From Spiroplasma litorale (GTDB lineage: Bacteria > Bacillota_I > Bacilli_A > Mycoplasmatales > Mycoplasmataceae), in contig NZ_CP012357.1 of the NCBI RefSeq assembly GCF_001267155.1, positions 186,001-250,000 of the forward strand: DNA of 64,000 nt, written 5' to 3'. A program made the translations under genes and the position numbers. How positions within the stretch are numbered: position 1 is the stretch's first letter; the number at the start of each line of letters is the position of its first letter. Under the pieces are notes generated by a model. That model was not told the origin of the DNA and did not search any database. It saw only the letters and a program-made list of their open reading frames with translations. This document shows positions 23,184-33,187 of the stretch, one piece after another.

Positions 23184-26100
23184 ATGAGAAATATATCAAA
23201 ATCTTATTTCAAATTATTCCTTAAATTATGAGTTGAAACTATTGGTATTATAGTATTTTTAACTATGTTTACAATGCTTGTTGTTGGAATGTTAGCAATT
23301 CCTTTGCAAATGACAATTAAAACAAACAACATTAAAAATAATACTAATGTTTGAGATCAACAAAGACAAAATATACCCGCTTTCACTAATGATTTTATTG
23401 ATAATTATTTAATAAATTATAAAGACGAGAATAAAGACATAATTGTAGAAAACAGTCAAAATTTAATAAAAATAAACCTCCCGAATGAAGGGGTATTTTC
23501 AAAAACTGCAATTGAAAAAATTGATGAATATACTGAATATGTTAAAAAAAATGATGCAAAAACTTTCTGTGAAGATGTATCAGAAGGAGAAGCAAATGAA
23601 GATTGTGTTAATGAATTTACACAATCAGCTAGAGTAGATTTCGCAAGAAATTTAATTGACTCTTTTTTGTTTATGGGAAACGATAAAACTTTAACCATTG
23701 CAGACGGAAGCAATATAGAACCAATAAAAATCAAAGAAATATTTACAGATGAAGGAAAATGATTAAATATAAATGGATGAACAACAAGAAGTTTAGAAGA
23801 CTATGTTGTACACAGTATTTTGAATTCTATAAATAATGATAAAATTAACTATTTGACATTTATGAATATTGTCTATAATGAACCTAAAGAAAATACAGAA
23901 AATGAATATTATCAATATTTAATAACTTCTGCTACGAGTTTAGAATATGATGACCAAAGAGAAAATAACATTGTTTTCTCTGATAAAAACAGCAGACTCC
24001 CAGTAGCAAACGATGAAGTAATTGTAAATGATAGATATGCAAAACTTTACAAAAAAAACATAAATGACAGTATTTATATTAAGAATAAAAAATTCAAAAT
24101 AGTTGGTATTGGGTCTAAATATTCTACAATTTCTCCAACAAGATATTCTCAACTTAGATCATCTATTGAAAACTACGTTCAAGTTTATGTAAAAAACAGT
24201 TTTTTTTATGAAAGCGATGATAGTTACACATTTAAAAAAATGTTTGCCACAAATAACTATACTTACAGTTCGCAGACAAATAAAATGTTTTTATTTTATT
24301 TTGAAAACTATGTAAATTTAATTGATAAAGATTATAACATTAATGATATTTTATCCTCTAAAATTAAAGGCAGTGAAGATGATTGAGAAAATAATTCTTT
24401 ATTTTACCCAGGTGTTTATTCTTTTAGAGCTTTTGATCAACACAAAAACATAAATGCTTTAACAAATTTATTTATAATGACTTACATTTATTTGGTAATT
24501 GGATTAATACTTTTTGTGCTTGGATTTAGTTTTGTAATATTTATATTAAAAAAAGAAATAAATAATACAAGAAATCAATTGGGTGTTTTCAAAGCACTTG
24601 GTTATAAGACAAGTCAATTGACTTGGATTTTTGCATTGAAAAATTTTGTCTCAATGAGTTTTTCTTTCATAGTTGGTTATTTATTATCAATTCCGTTTCA
24701 AATTGATTCTGCTGAAAAACAATTTAAATCAACGGTAACAATTGATTTTGATAGTATTTATCATGATTATGTATTTTTGTTTGTTCTTTTTATTCTTGTG
24801 CCATTGCTTTTTTCTTTATTTGCTTATTTTATTATTTATAGAGTTTTAAATGTAAATGCATTAAGTTTAATCCAACAACAAACAAGAAGAAATAAAAAAA
24901 ATTACTTATTAATAACATTGCAAATAATATTTTTCCCGACCCTAATATTCACTTTAATTAATTATATTATTTTAAGTAGTTCTAAAAAATATAACAAAAA
25001 TTTTAATTTCCGGTTACAAAGTGCATTTGTAAGTGATAATAAAGGGAAGTTTGCTTTAATTGTTTCATTATTTGGTATTAGTGCATTTTTATTTACTATG
25101 GAATTAAGAGCTACACCTGTACTAAAAAATATGTTTGAATCGGGTTATAATATTTATTCTAAAAATGTAAATCACTTTTATCAATATAATTCTATTAATA
25201 ATGTAAAATATACTGATAAAGGTTTAATGAGAAACAATGTAAAACCTGATTATAAAATATCATATGATGATGTATCAAATGGTTTAGAAAACTATATAAG
25301 TGAAAATATAAATTATTCTAATAAAATTAGTACTTTAATAAATAAAGTTTCAGATTTTAGAAATGATGCTATAAAAAATTCAAATGAGATTTACAAAAAA
25401 TATTCATGACTTATAAGTAACTTTGCATTTTTAATGTATCCTTTAGACACAGATGAAGACAAAATAGATATCAAAAGTTGAATCGATGAAACAATTTTAG
25501 AATTATTGAAAGACCCAAGCGTAGAAAATGTAAAGAATATTATTGATAATAAAATAATGAATAAAAAAAATGTTTTAAGTATCAAACCAATTGAAAATAG
25601 TAAAAACACCGGTATATATACTAACGATATTGCAAAGTATGTATGTGTTTCTTTACCAAATTATACTGAAGATTGTAATGACTTAAGCAAATTTAAAGAT
25701 TTAGCTAAAAAAACTGGAGGAGATTTTGGTAATAAAGATCCAAATTTAGGGGAACAAAGCAAAGTTGCAATTAGTTCAGTTTTAAAAGAATGATTAACTA
25801 CATTTGCTGTAAGTGATGATATAAATCCTTTCATTGCTGCAAATAAAGTTTTGTATGATAAAAACGAAGAGTCATTATCATTTACAATACCTTTTTATGT
25901 TGACGGCAACCCAGATGTAGATTCTTCTGATTCTAAACTTGTGTTAATTGATACAACAAATAAGTATGGTGATGCAAGAAATATATTCAATTTTTCTTCG
26001 ATAAGTGATAATAGTTATAATAGTTTAAAAGAAGTTAATGATAATTATTTCAATGGTTTGATTTCATATAGACTTTCAAAAATATTAGGTGTGAATACTG

Positions 26101-26972
26101 GAGATTCATTCGAAGTTAATTTAGCAAATACAAAATACAAAAAAGTTATTAAAGTAGCTGGTGTGATCTCTGACAATACATTAATGCAAGAAATTTATTT
26201 AGATCATGATACTGTTATGAAAAAGATTTCAACAAATGTAAATAAAGAACAAGTATATTTTAATAATCTATACAGCACAAAAGTTGCTAGTGAGGGACAA
26301 ATTGATTTAACCGATATAAAAAAATCAATTGATACCTTTAGGAATAAAAGAGAAATATTTGCCTTTGCAACAACAAATAGTAAACCTTGGTTATCTGCAA
26401 ACTTAGACTTGTTTATATCTAACTTCTCAAATTTAGCTCCACCTGGTGCGATTAAAAATATTGCAGATCATTTAAAAGAATATGTAATTAGTGCCTATGA
26501 TCAAAAATACTTTATAAACCCAGGTGTTATAACACTACCTATTTTAAAACAATTAATAAACAGTATTATTGGAGAAGTTCAAAAAGCCTTATTAACTTAT
26601 ATCATAATTGATATATTCTTATTAACGGTTTTATTAATAGTTTTAATGAATGTAATTATTAATGATGCTATAAATATAATTACAGTTATGAGGTCTATGG
26701 GGTATTCAAATAAAAAAATTAATTGGATAATAATGGGGAAATATATTATTTTCTCATTTATAAGCTTCTTAATCGGTTACTCCATGTCGTTGCTAACTTG
26801 GAAAATTATACAAATAGTAATATGATCGCAATACAAAGTTCTAGTATCCACCCCAACAATTATATGATTACCTTTTGTTTCTGCGATTGTATTGGGCACA
26901 ATACTTTATATAGGTTGATTTGCAGCAAAAATGCAAATAAGAAAAAAACCCCTAACATTGCTTGTATCTTAA
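23184..26972 (+). CDS. giant FtsX-type ABC permease, 1262 aa
   Basis: A very large membrane protein. There is one hydrophobic helix at about 14-45, then a big outside domain to about 425. Next come membrane helices with an FtsX motif (LGVFKALGYKTSQL) to about 660, a second outside domain to about 1125, and last helices with a second motif (ITVMRSMGYSNKKIN). This is the layout of MacB/LolE-type permeases with two FtsX domains in one chain. Many TGA codons are Trp, and the frame is unbroken from ATG 23184 to TAA 26970. It has no ATPase domain and no ATPase gene next to it. It may export or release a lipoprotein, peptide or lipid; the substrate is unknown. Confidence 0.85.
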
Positions 26973-27007
26973 AAAAAATGTAAAATATTTTAAAGGAGAT
27001 TTAGATT

Positions 27008-27220
27008 ATGCCTTTAAATAAAAATAATAGTTCAAATGAAGTTTGTTGCCCTGGTGGGGCGCATAATTGTTATACTTGTAGAGTTTGTAGTGGGTCATTT
27101 CATGGATGTAAAAGTTGTATGAAATGTATAAGTTGTCAAGTATGCTATGAAAAACAGTGCCCATGTTGTGTTGAGGGAAGTTCTCGCCAAAAAGAAAATA
27201 AAGCAAAATATAACAAATAG
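27008..27220 (+). CDS. small cysteine-rich protein, 70 aa, 13 Cys
   Basis: Not recognised. It has 13 cysteines between residues 13 and 54, most at strict three-residue steps: C21-C24-C27, then C34-C37-C40-C43-C46, plus pairs at C13-C14 and C53-C54. There are two His (19, 32), no signal peptide, and a hydrophilic basic tail. It has its own strong ribosome-binding site (AAAGGAG, 10 nt before ATG) and a dedicated terminator, so it is a real gene. Such spacing suits tight metal binding (Zn or Cu, metallothionein-like), Fe-S binding, or a thioether-modified peptide, but no maturation enzyme lies next to it. It follows the giant permease by 35 bp and msrA before that. Confidence 0.8.
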   Translation: MPLNKNNSSNEVCCPGGAHNCYTCRVCSGSFHGCKSCMKCISCQVCYEKQCPCCVEGSSRQKENKAKYNK

Positions 27221-27250
27221 AAAAAAGCAATGATTTATCATTGTTTTTTT
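27221..27250 (+). terminator. intrinsic terminator after the Cys-rich gene
   Basis: AAAAAAGCAATGA-TTTA-TCATTGTTTTTTT: a perfect stem with a 4-nt loop, directly after the stop codon. It closes the fakA-msrA-permease-Cys-rich run before plsX. Confidence 0.92.
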
Positions 27251-27289
27251 TAACAAATAATATTACCATAATAATAATGGAGATAAAAT

Positions 27290-28297
27290 ATGGATTTTAA
27301 AACAATAGCTTTTGATGTAATGGGTTCAGACAATGGCATAAATCCCGCTTTAGAAGCATCTATACAATTATTAAAAGAAAAAAAAGACTTAAAAATTATT
27401 TTTGTTGGTAACGAGGAAGAAATAAAAAAAACATTAACTAAGTTAAAATTTAGCTCCGACAGAATTGAATTTTTAAATACTACACAGTCTATAGAAATGA
27501 CTGACGGTATATTAGAATTTAGACGCAAAAAAGATTCAAGTATGGTTAGGGCGATAGAGTTAGTTAAAGAAGGAAAAGCGGACGCTGTAACTACGGGTGG
27601 TGCGACGGCTCCATATATTGCAGCCTGTCACTTTATAATCAAAGAACTTGAAGGAGTAGATAGACCTGCTTTTATGCCTGTTATTCCAACCATAATTAAA
27701 AATAAAGTAACATTATTATTAGATGTTGGTGCAAATTTAGAGTGCACACCAAAAGATTTGAAAAATTTTGCACTAATGGCCAGTGCATATTCAAAAATAG
27801 TAAATGATATTAAAAACCCTTTAGTTGGTTTATTAAATATAGGGGAAGAAAAATCAAAAGGTCTTGAATTACATAGAGAAGCGTATAAAGTTTTAAGTGA
27901 TAGTAAGCAAATTAGTTTCTATGGTAATATCGAACCTAGATACATAACTTCTGGAATAGTTGATGTTGTTGTGACTGATGGATATACTGGTAATGTAGCT
28001 TTAAAATCTGCTGAAGGTATGGGTAAAAACTTATTAAATGAAATTAAAACTGCCTTAACCAAAAACATTTTTCGAAAACTTGCTGCATTAAGACTTAGAA
28101 AAGCATTTAAAGAAGTTAGTGCTAAGTTTGATTACAAAAATCATGCAGGCGCACTTTTAATAGGTCTTAATAAAATTGCTTTTAAGTCACACGGTTCAAG
28201 TGATAAAAGATCTTTTTATGCTACTCTAAAAATGACATACAACGCAATTTCAAATGATGTTGTAAATAAATTGAAAGAAGCTTTAAAAGATGAATAG
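27290..28297 (+). CDS. plsX: phosphate acyltransferase PlsX
   Basis: Makes acyl-phosphate, the donor for PlsY in phospholipid synthesis; it works with fatty acyl phosphate from FakA/FakB or with acyl-ACP. It has 335 aa. Motifs: [11 protein letters not shown] at the N-terminus, [51 protein letters not shown] and [13 protein letters not shown]. The start is ATG 27290, after TGGAG. It overlaps rnc by 8 bp, keeping the Firmicute plsX...rnc order. Confidence 0.96.
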   Translation: MDFKTIAFDVMGSDNGINPALEASIQLLKEKKDLKIIFVGNEEEIKKTLTKLKFSSDRIEFLNTTQSIEMTDGILEFRRKKDSSMVRAIELVKEGKADAVTTGGATAPYIAACHFIIKELEGVDRPAFMPVIPTIIKNKVTLLLDVGANLECTPKDLKNFALMASAYSKIVNDIKNPLVGLLNIGEEKSKGLELHREAYKVLSDSKQISFYGNIEPRYITSGIVDVVVTDGYTGNVALKSAEGMGKNLLNEIKTALTKNIFRKLAALRLRKAFKEVSAKFDYKNHAGALLIGLNKIAFKSHGSSDKRSFYATLKMTYNAISNDVVNKLKEALKDE

Positions 28298-28982
28298 TAT
28301 AGTTGCTTTCTTAGAAAAATTTAACATTAAAGTAAACAATAAAAAAGTTTATGAAGAAGCATTAACACACAACTCTTTTGCCAATGAAAATAGACTATCT
28401 TGAAACTACCAACGACTTGAATTTCTAGGAGATGCAATAATACAATTAAAAGTTAGTGAAATGTTATTTAAAAAATATCCAAAAGCTAATGAAGGAGTTC
28501 TTACAAAAATCAGAAGTGCAATTGTAAGAGAAGAATCGCTTGCAAAAATATCTAGATCTATAAATTTAGGAAATCTTATAAGACTTGGTATTGGAGAACT
28601 TGAATCAGAAGGATATAACAAAGATTCTATATTGTCAGACGTTTTCGAATCTTTGACTGCTGCAATTTATTTAGATAATGATAAAAATTATGTAGATAAT
28701 TGACTAAATAATACTTTATTTAAAGAAATAAGCATAAATAGTTTTGTTGAAGAAACAAATGATTATAAATCAGAACTTCAAGAATTAATTCAACTTGAAA
28801 TGAGAAATGACTTAGTTTATAAATTAGTATCACAAGAAAAAGATAAGAATAATCAAATTTTATTTACTGTAAATGTAGTTTTAGATAATATGCTTTATGG
28901 AGTTGGAAAAGGCACAAGCAAAAAAAAAGCAGAACAACTTGCCGCTAAAGATGCATTATCAAAAATTAAAAAAAGCAAATAA
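28290..28982 (+). CDS. rnc: ribonuclease III
   Basis: Cuts double-stranded RNA in rRNA processing and RNA turnover. It has 230 aa. The catalytic signature [12 protein letters not shown] lies at about 41-52 (one TGA Trp just before it), and the second acidic site is in [14 protein letters not shown]. The C-terminal double-stranded RNA-binding domain ends [20 protein letters not shown]. The ATG lies inside the end of plsX. The stop is 1 bp before IS copy B, whose insertion split the gene's terminator. smc normally follows directly; here it is 5.6 kb away. Confidence 0.96.
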
Positions 28983-29007
28983 ATGAAATTGTCAATTAAA
29001 ATTGACA

Positions 29008-30171
29008 TTAAAAAGATACTTTCTCCATACGAATTTCGTATGGAGTTTTTTTATGTTTTAATGAAGGTCTAACATAATTATAAAACTCTATATAGTCTGA
29101 GATAATTTTATAAATATTTGAATGATGTAGTTCTTTTACTTTATATGTATATATACATTCATTTTTAAAAGTTCCAAAAAAAGACTCACAGGCACCATTA
29201 TCTGGTGAATTTCCTCTTCGTGACATAGAAATATTTATATTATTAGTTTTACATAATCTTTCTCAAGTTTCATTTGTATATGGTGATCCTTGATCTGAGT
29301 GGATTATCTTTGGTGCACCTCTTTTTTTAATGGCGCTTATTAAATTTGTATGACATAATTTATTATTAGGACTAACCGATAACTTTCAATCAATAATTTC
29401 TGAATTAAACAAATCCTTTATAACAGATAGATATACGTTTCCATTAATAGTTTTTATATAAGTTACATCTGTTACTCATTTTTCATTTATATTTTTAGAT
29501 TTAAAGTTTCTATTTAGTAGATTTTCAAATCTTAATGGACCTGATTTATCATAGTTTGGAACTTTCTTTTTCTTCACTGCTTTTAAACTCATTATTTTCA
29601 TATATCTATAAACAACTCAAGGGTTTAATCTTTCTTTAAAGTATTTGTTTAAAAATAAAGTTATCATATTATAACCATATCTTTTTTTAAACAAGTAAAA
29701 AAGGCATCTTATCTTAATTGCTAAAATTCTATTATAATTTTTATACTTTGGTTTTCCGTTTTTAAGTCATTTTAAATATCCATACCTTGAAACTTTTAAA
29801 TATAAACAAGATAATTTCAAAGAAAACATTCTTTTAACATTAAAAATGGCGAAGTACTTTTCCTTAGTTGTCTTCGCCAAATGCTTTTTTAAAGCTCGTT
29901 CCAGTTTCAAAGCCTCTCTTAATTCTTCAATGCTCATATCATCAGGTTCTTTAAAAATTCAATCATGAGATTTAAATTTTTTGATATTTCCTTTTGCTTG
30001 TGTTCCGCTACCTCATTCAAGAGCGCCTTCACCTTTAACTTTTACCTCTGATTTTCATCTTTTAATTGTGCTAGTACTAATATCAAACTTTAATGCCGCA
30101 TTTAAAATACCAATTTTTTTTGATTCATTAATTATATTAAGTTTTTCATTTTTTGTTCATTGTTTTGCCAT
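29008..30171 (-). CDS. IS3-family transposase, intact single ORF
   Basis: Reading TGA as Trp gives one unbroken frame of 387 aa. It starts MAKQWTKNEKLN with a helix-turn-helix region (ALKFDISTSTIKRWKSE), then a linker, then the DDE integrase domain: first Asp in WVTDVTYIKT, second Asp in IHSDQGSPYTN, Glu in DNGACESFFGTFKNE. Most IS3 elements split these parts into orfA and orfB joined by a programmed frameshift; here they are already in one frame. The start ATG follows AAAGGTGTTC. It is probably the enzyme source for the other copies. Confidence 0.93.
29023..29052 (+). terminator. terminator-like hairpin inside the IS, antisense to the transposase
   Basis: CTCCATACGA-ATT-TCGTATGGAG followed by TTTTTTT on the plus strand. 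It lies within the last codons of the transposase gene but is oriented to stop transcripts entering the IS from the rnc side. The same hairpin occurs in copy C (33227-33256); it has one mismatch in copy D and a damaged stem in copy A. It may replace the host terminator that the insertion breaks. Confidence 0.75.
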
Positions 30172-30253
30172 ATAAAAAGAACACCTTTCAATAAAATTTT
30201 AACAATAAAAGTACTTTTTTACTGTCAATTTTATTTTAGATGTTCAAAATCAT

Positions 30254-31115
30254 TTATTTTTTATCATAGATATGTTTGTAAGAATTATTATTTGCTTCTT
30301 TTAAAATATCTATTATATTTTTAGACTTATTTTTATATAGAGAAATTATAGTTGCTAAATGAACATCGCCCGCACCAGTTGTGTCTAAAACTAGCTTTCA
30401 TAATTATATTTTATATATTTTATGCTATTTTCTTTGTGACAGTAATATGCAAACCCATCTCCCCCTAAAGTTATAATAATGTCATTATTATTTATTAATT
30501 TTAATTTTTTAATACAACTTTCTACGTCTTTTTGATTGGTGTAGTCTTTTGCTTCTTTAAAGTTCATATGCATTATTGGTTTTATATCAGATAGAGTATT
30601 AATAAATTCATCTCTAATACTTTTAAACATTGGACTTACAGAAAAATAAATTCTTGAATTTTTTTCCTTTTAAGATAATCTATTAAATACTTTGATTTGT
30701 CATTTAATAACTTATAACCATCAAAATATATACAATCATAGTTTTTATCAACCTTTTTAAACCACTTTTCTTCAATTGTATTTTCAACACCGTTTTTTGT
30801 TATAAAAGTTCTTTCACCATTTGGAGTTATTAAATTTAAACAATATCCATTATCAGACTTACAATCTTTTAAAACTAATTTACTTCTAAGCTTTTTGACT
30901 TCTTTTTTTATTAACTTTGAGATATTTCCGTTACCTATAGGAATAAATAGTTCAATACTATTATTATATTTTTTAACTATTTTAGCAACATTATAAGCGC
31001 ATCCACCAATTGTTTTCTCTTCATGGTTTGTTCTAACTTGTCCTCCGAGTTCAGGCAAGTTATTAACTTTTAGATTAATTTGATATAATGCAGATCCTAT
31101 AACTAATATTTTCAT
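30254..31115 (-). pseudogene. PfkB-family carbohydrate kinase, two frameshifts
   Basis: Remnant of a ribokinase-type sugar or nucleoside kinase. Frame 1 (31115 down to 30636) has KILVIGSALYQINLKV and the PfkB signature GGCAYNVAKI. A frameshift in the A run near 30660 moves to a frame with YFSVSPMFKSIRDEF and the IMHMNFKEA segment. A second shift near 30398 is needed to reach the ATP-site motif LDTTGAGDVHLA and the final TAA 30254. The catalytic Asp is still visible in TTGAGD. With two shifts and stops it cannot make a whole protein. The substrate is unknown. It is next to IS copy B, in the rnc/smc accessory wedge. Confidence 0.85.
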
Positions 31116-31139
31116 TTTTACTTCATTTAAATATATTCA

Positions 31140-31145
31140 ATTATA
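31140..31145 (-). promoter_or_regulatory. extended -10 for the PfkB-type pseudogene
   Basis: On the minus strand TG-T-TATAAT lies about 25 bp upstream of the kinase ATG, in the divergent gap (31116-31263). The promoter is intact although the gene is broken. The same gap holds very AT-rich sequence before the plus-strand gene, with no clear box. Confidence 0.45.
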
Positions 31146-31263
31146 ACAATTTATAAAAGTTATTAAATATGTTTTAACTTTATAAATTATTTTTTATTTC
31201 TTATAAAAAATATAAAAAATATATTATTATATAAATGTAAAAAGTGAAAGGTTGTTGTTTATT

Positions 31264-31719
31264 TTGTATTTACTACCAGATTGATGTTGACAAGAAAAAA
31301 ACAAATTAAAATGTGATATCAATATAAAGGATTTTAATTTCAATCATTTTGAAACAAAAATTAATAAAAGCATTTACATTGATGATTTATTAAGAAAAAA
31401 TATTTTAGACTACAATAGTTTGAACCTTGATGGGTTAATTTTGATTGATAGTTTTCCCAAGGAATTTGTGCATAAGCAAAACAATTATTTAGATAAGGTT
31501 ATAGATCTATATGTAAATAAATTTATTAAAGATTATAATGAAGCAATTAATTTTGGAAATAATTATGAAGTTAGACAGTTGTTTATGAAGCACTGACTAA
31601 AACAAAAGACTGTTTCTGAATTAAATTTATTAGTTGAAAATATAAATTATGATATATTCAATATGAAAAAAACTCAAAAAAAAGAATTTAAAAAATATAA
31701 AATTTTAAAAGTAATTTAA
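31264..31719 (+). CDS. hypothetical protein, about 151 aa
   Basis: Not recognised. The open frame, with several TGA Trp codons, runs to TAA 31717 and is followed at once by a strong terminator. It has a Cys/Trp-rich start (LPDWCWQEKNKLKCD), then charged helices with no signal peptide (IDDLLRKNILDYNSL, KFIKDYNEAINFG). No ATG fits. Possible starts are TTG 31264, 11 nt after AAAGG, or the TTGs just upstream, so the N-terminus is uncertain. It is followed by the lipoprotein gene but separated from it by the terminator. Confidence 0.6.
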
Positions 31720-31721
31720 TA

Positions 31722-31759
31722 TTTTTAAGTTTATAAAAATATTTTATAAACTTAAAAAC
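31722..31759 (+). terminator. intrinsic terminator (long AT stem)
   Basis: TTTTTAAGTTTATAAAA and TTTTATAAACTTAAAAA form an inverted repeat of about 17 bp with a very short loop, followed by a T7 run at 31761. It starts 2 bp after the stop of the 151-aa gene. Confidence 0.85.
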
Positions 31760-31801
31760 ATTTTTTTGTTTATATATATACTTATAAAAGGGGGATATAT
31801 T

Positions 31802-33160
31802 ATGAAAAAATTATTAAGTTTTTTAGCAGCCTTTTCAATGGTTGCAACATCAAGTGCCACTGTAATTTCTTGTGGTAATTCAGAAGGTGGAGAACAAAGT
31901 AGCACCAAAAAAGATTTAGCAACAGCTGTAAAGGAAAAAAATCTTGGATCAATAAAGGGTTCTAATGAAAAACCTACTGTTGATGATATAGTGAAGGCAA
32001 TAAATGCAAAAAATAAGGATTTAAATTTAACTAAAGAAGATGTTAAATTTAGTGGAGAATGAACAATTAAAAAAGCTAAATTACAAGCAAATGAAACTTC
32101 AAAAAATTTTAGTGGAAGTGTTGAAGTAAATTACGAATATAGTGTTAGCAATGCTCAAAGAACACCTTTTGACATTGGATTAGTCTCACAAGTTATTGAC
32201 AATAAAGATTTAGGTAAACTTGTTAGACCAAACTCTTTTAATGAAGGTTATTTAATGGTTTCAGATATTAAAAATAGGGAAAAAATACATAATGATTTAG
32301 ATAGATTTATAAGAGCTGTTTTAGAAAAGGCAAAAGGATATTATGATATCGATGCTGATACTATAATGAAAATGATCCAAGTTGAGTATAAAGATAAAGA
32401 TGGTAATATTATTTCAGAAGATAATAAGGAAATCACTACAATAAGAGGTACAATAATACCTGGTCATGAAGATGATATTGATGGATTCCATGTAACTGGA
32501 GAAGTAAACATAAAAATCAAACAATATGCTTCATTTAAAGAACAATACGATGTAACTAACCTTGGAGATATACTTTTCACAGATGTAAATGATAAATATT
32601 TAATTGAAAATGATTTAATCACAGCATTTAAAAGTAAAAATGAAAAACTTTCAAGTTTTGAACAATTAGAAATTAGAGAATATGACTTAGAAAAAGGTCA
32701 AGCAAAAATTGGAGTACAAATAAATGGTGATTATGATCAAAACCCAGTAAGTATTTCATTTAATAAATCCAATAAACCAGAGGAAGGAAAAATTGGAAAA
32801 TTTAATTTAGATGAATTTAAAGGGGTTATAAATATGCCATTCTCACAAGAACAAGAAGTTAATGCCGAATCATTAAGTGATTATTTAAATACAGTCGACA
32901 ATGCAATGGAATTTTGACAATCATTTGTTTCAAATTCAGGAAAATATTTCTTTATTGGACAAAAATCTCAGGAATCAGAAGCAAGTAGTGCTAAGGATGG
33001 AACTGTAGATTTAGCACAATTTAAAAAAGATTTTGCAGGAATTGCTGATTTTAGTGTTAATCAAGAAAATACCGAAATAACACTTTCATTTAAAACAACA
33101 GCGCTAAATAAATATAGTGGTTATCAAATAAGCGGTAAAACAGTAATTGAAATTGAGTAA
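31802..33160 (+). CDS. Spiroplasma-type lipoprotein with internal repeats, 452 aa
   Basis: Signal peptide MKKLLSFLAAFSMVATSSAT with lipobox VISC, giving a surface lipoprotein. Start ATG 31802 after AAAAGGGGG. The mature part seems to hold repeated units of the type LGSI/LGDI...D-LI-AF/AINAKN(KDLNL)...followed by a beta-rich stretch. One unit is near residues 40-115, another near 245-325, and a weaker one after 335. This resembles the spiralin-like domain of Spiroplasma lipoproteins, though I could not verify this. Two TGA codons are Trp. It sits alone between the terminator at 31722 and IS copy C, which interrupted its own terminator. Confidence 0.85.
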
Positions 33161-33187
33161 TTTTAAAAAACAAAAAATAAACTTATA

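Larger units (their letters stand above)
28984..30246 (-). mobile_element. IS3-family insertion sequence, copy B (intact)
   Basis: A 1263-bp element in minus orientation. Left end (transposase 3' side) TGAAATTGTCAATTAAAATT, right end GATGTTCA, with imperfect terminal inverted repeats of about 36 bp. The 3-bp flanks AAA (28981-28983) and AAA (30247-30249) are a target duplication. It is the only full-length copy: A, C and D are 1261 bp because of small deletions. It lies in the loop of a weak AT hairpin between the 3' ends of rnc and the PfkB-type pseudogene. Confidence 0.94.

Noticed and set aside
26723-26983. 86-aa plus-strand frame with several Cys at the end of the giant permease
   Set aside because: It overlaps permease coding sequence in another frame and has no ribosome-binding site; its Cys content looks accidental.
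27006-27269. 87-aa minus-strand frame opposite the Cys-rich gene
   Set aside because: The plus-strand frame has the ribosome-binding site, the terminator and the regular Cys pattern; the minus frame has none of these and starts within the plus-strand gene's terminator.
29981-30175. 64-aa plus-strand frame seen also at 34183-34377
   Set aside because: It repeats because the IS repeats; it is antisense to the transposase start and has no ribosome-binding site.
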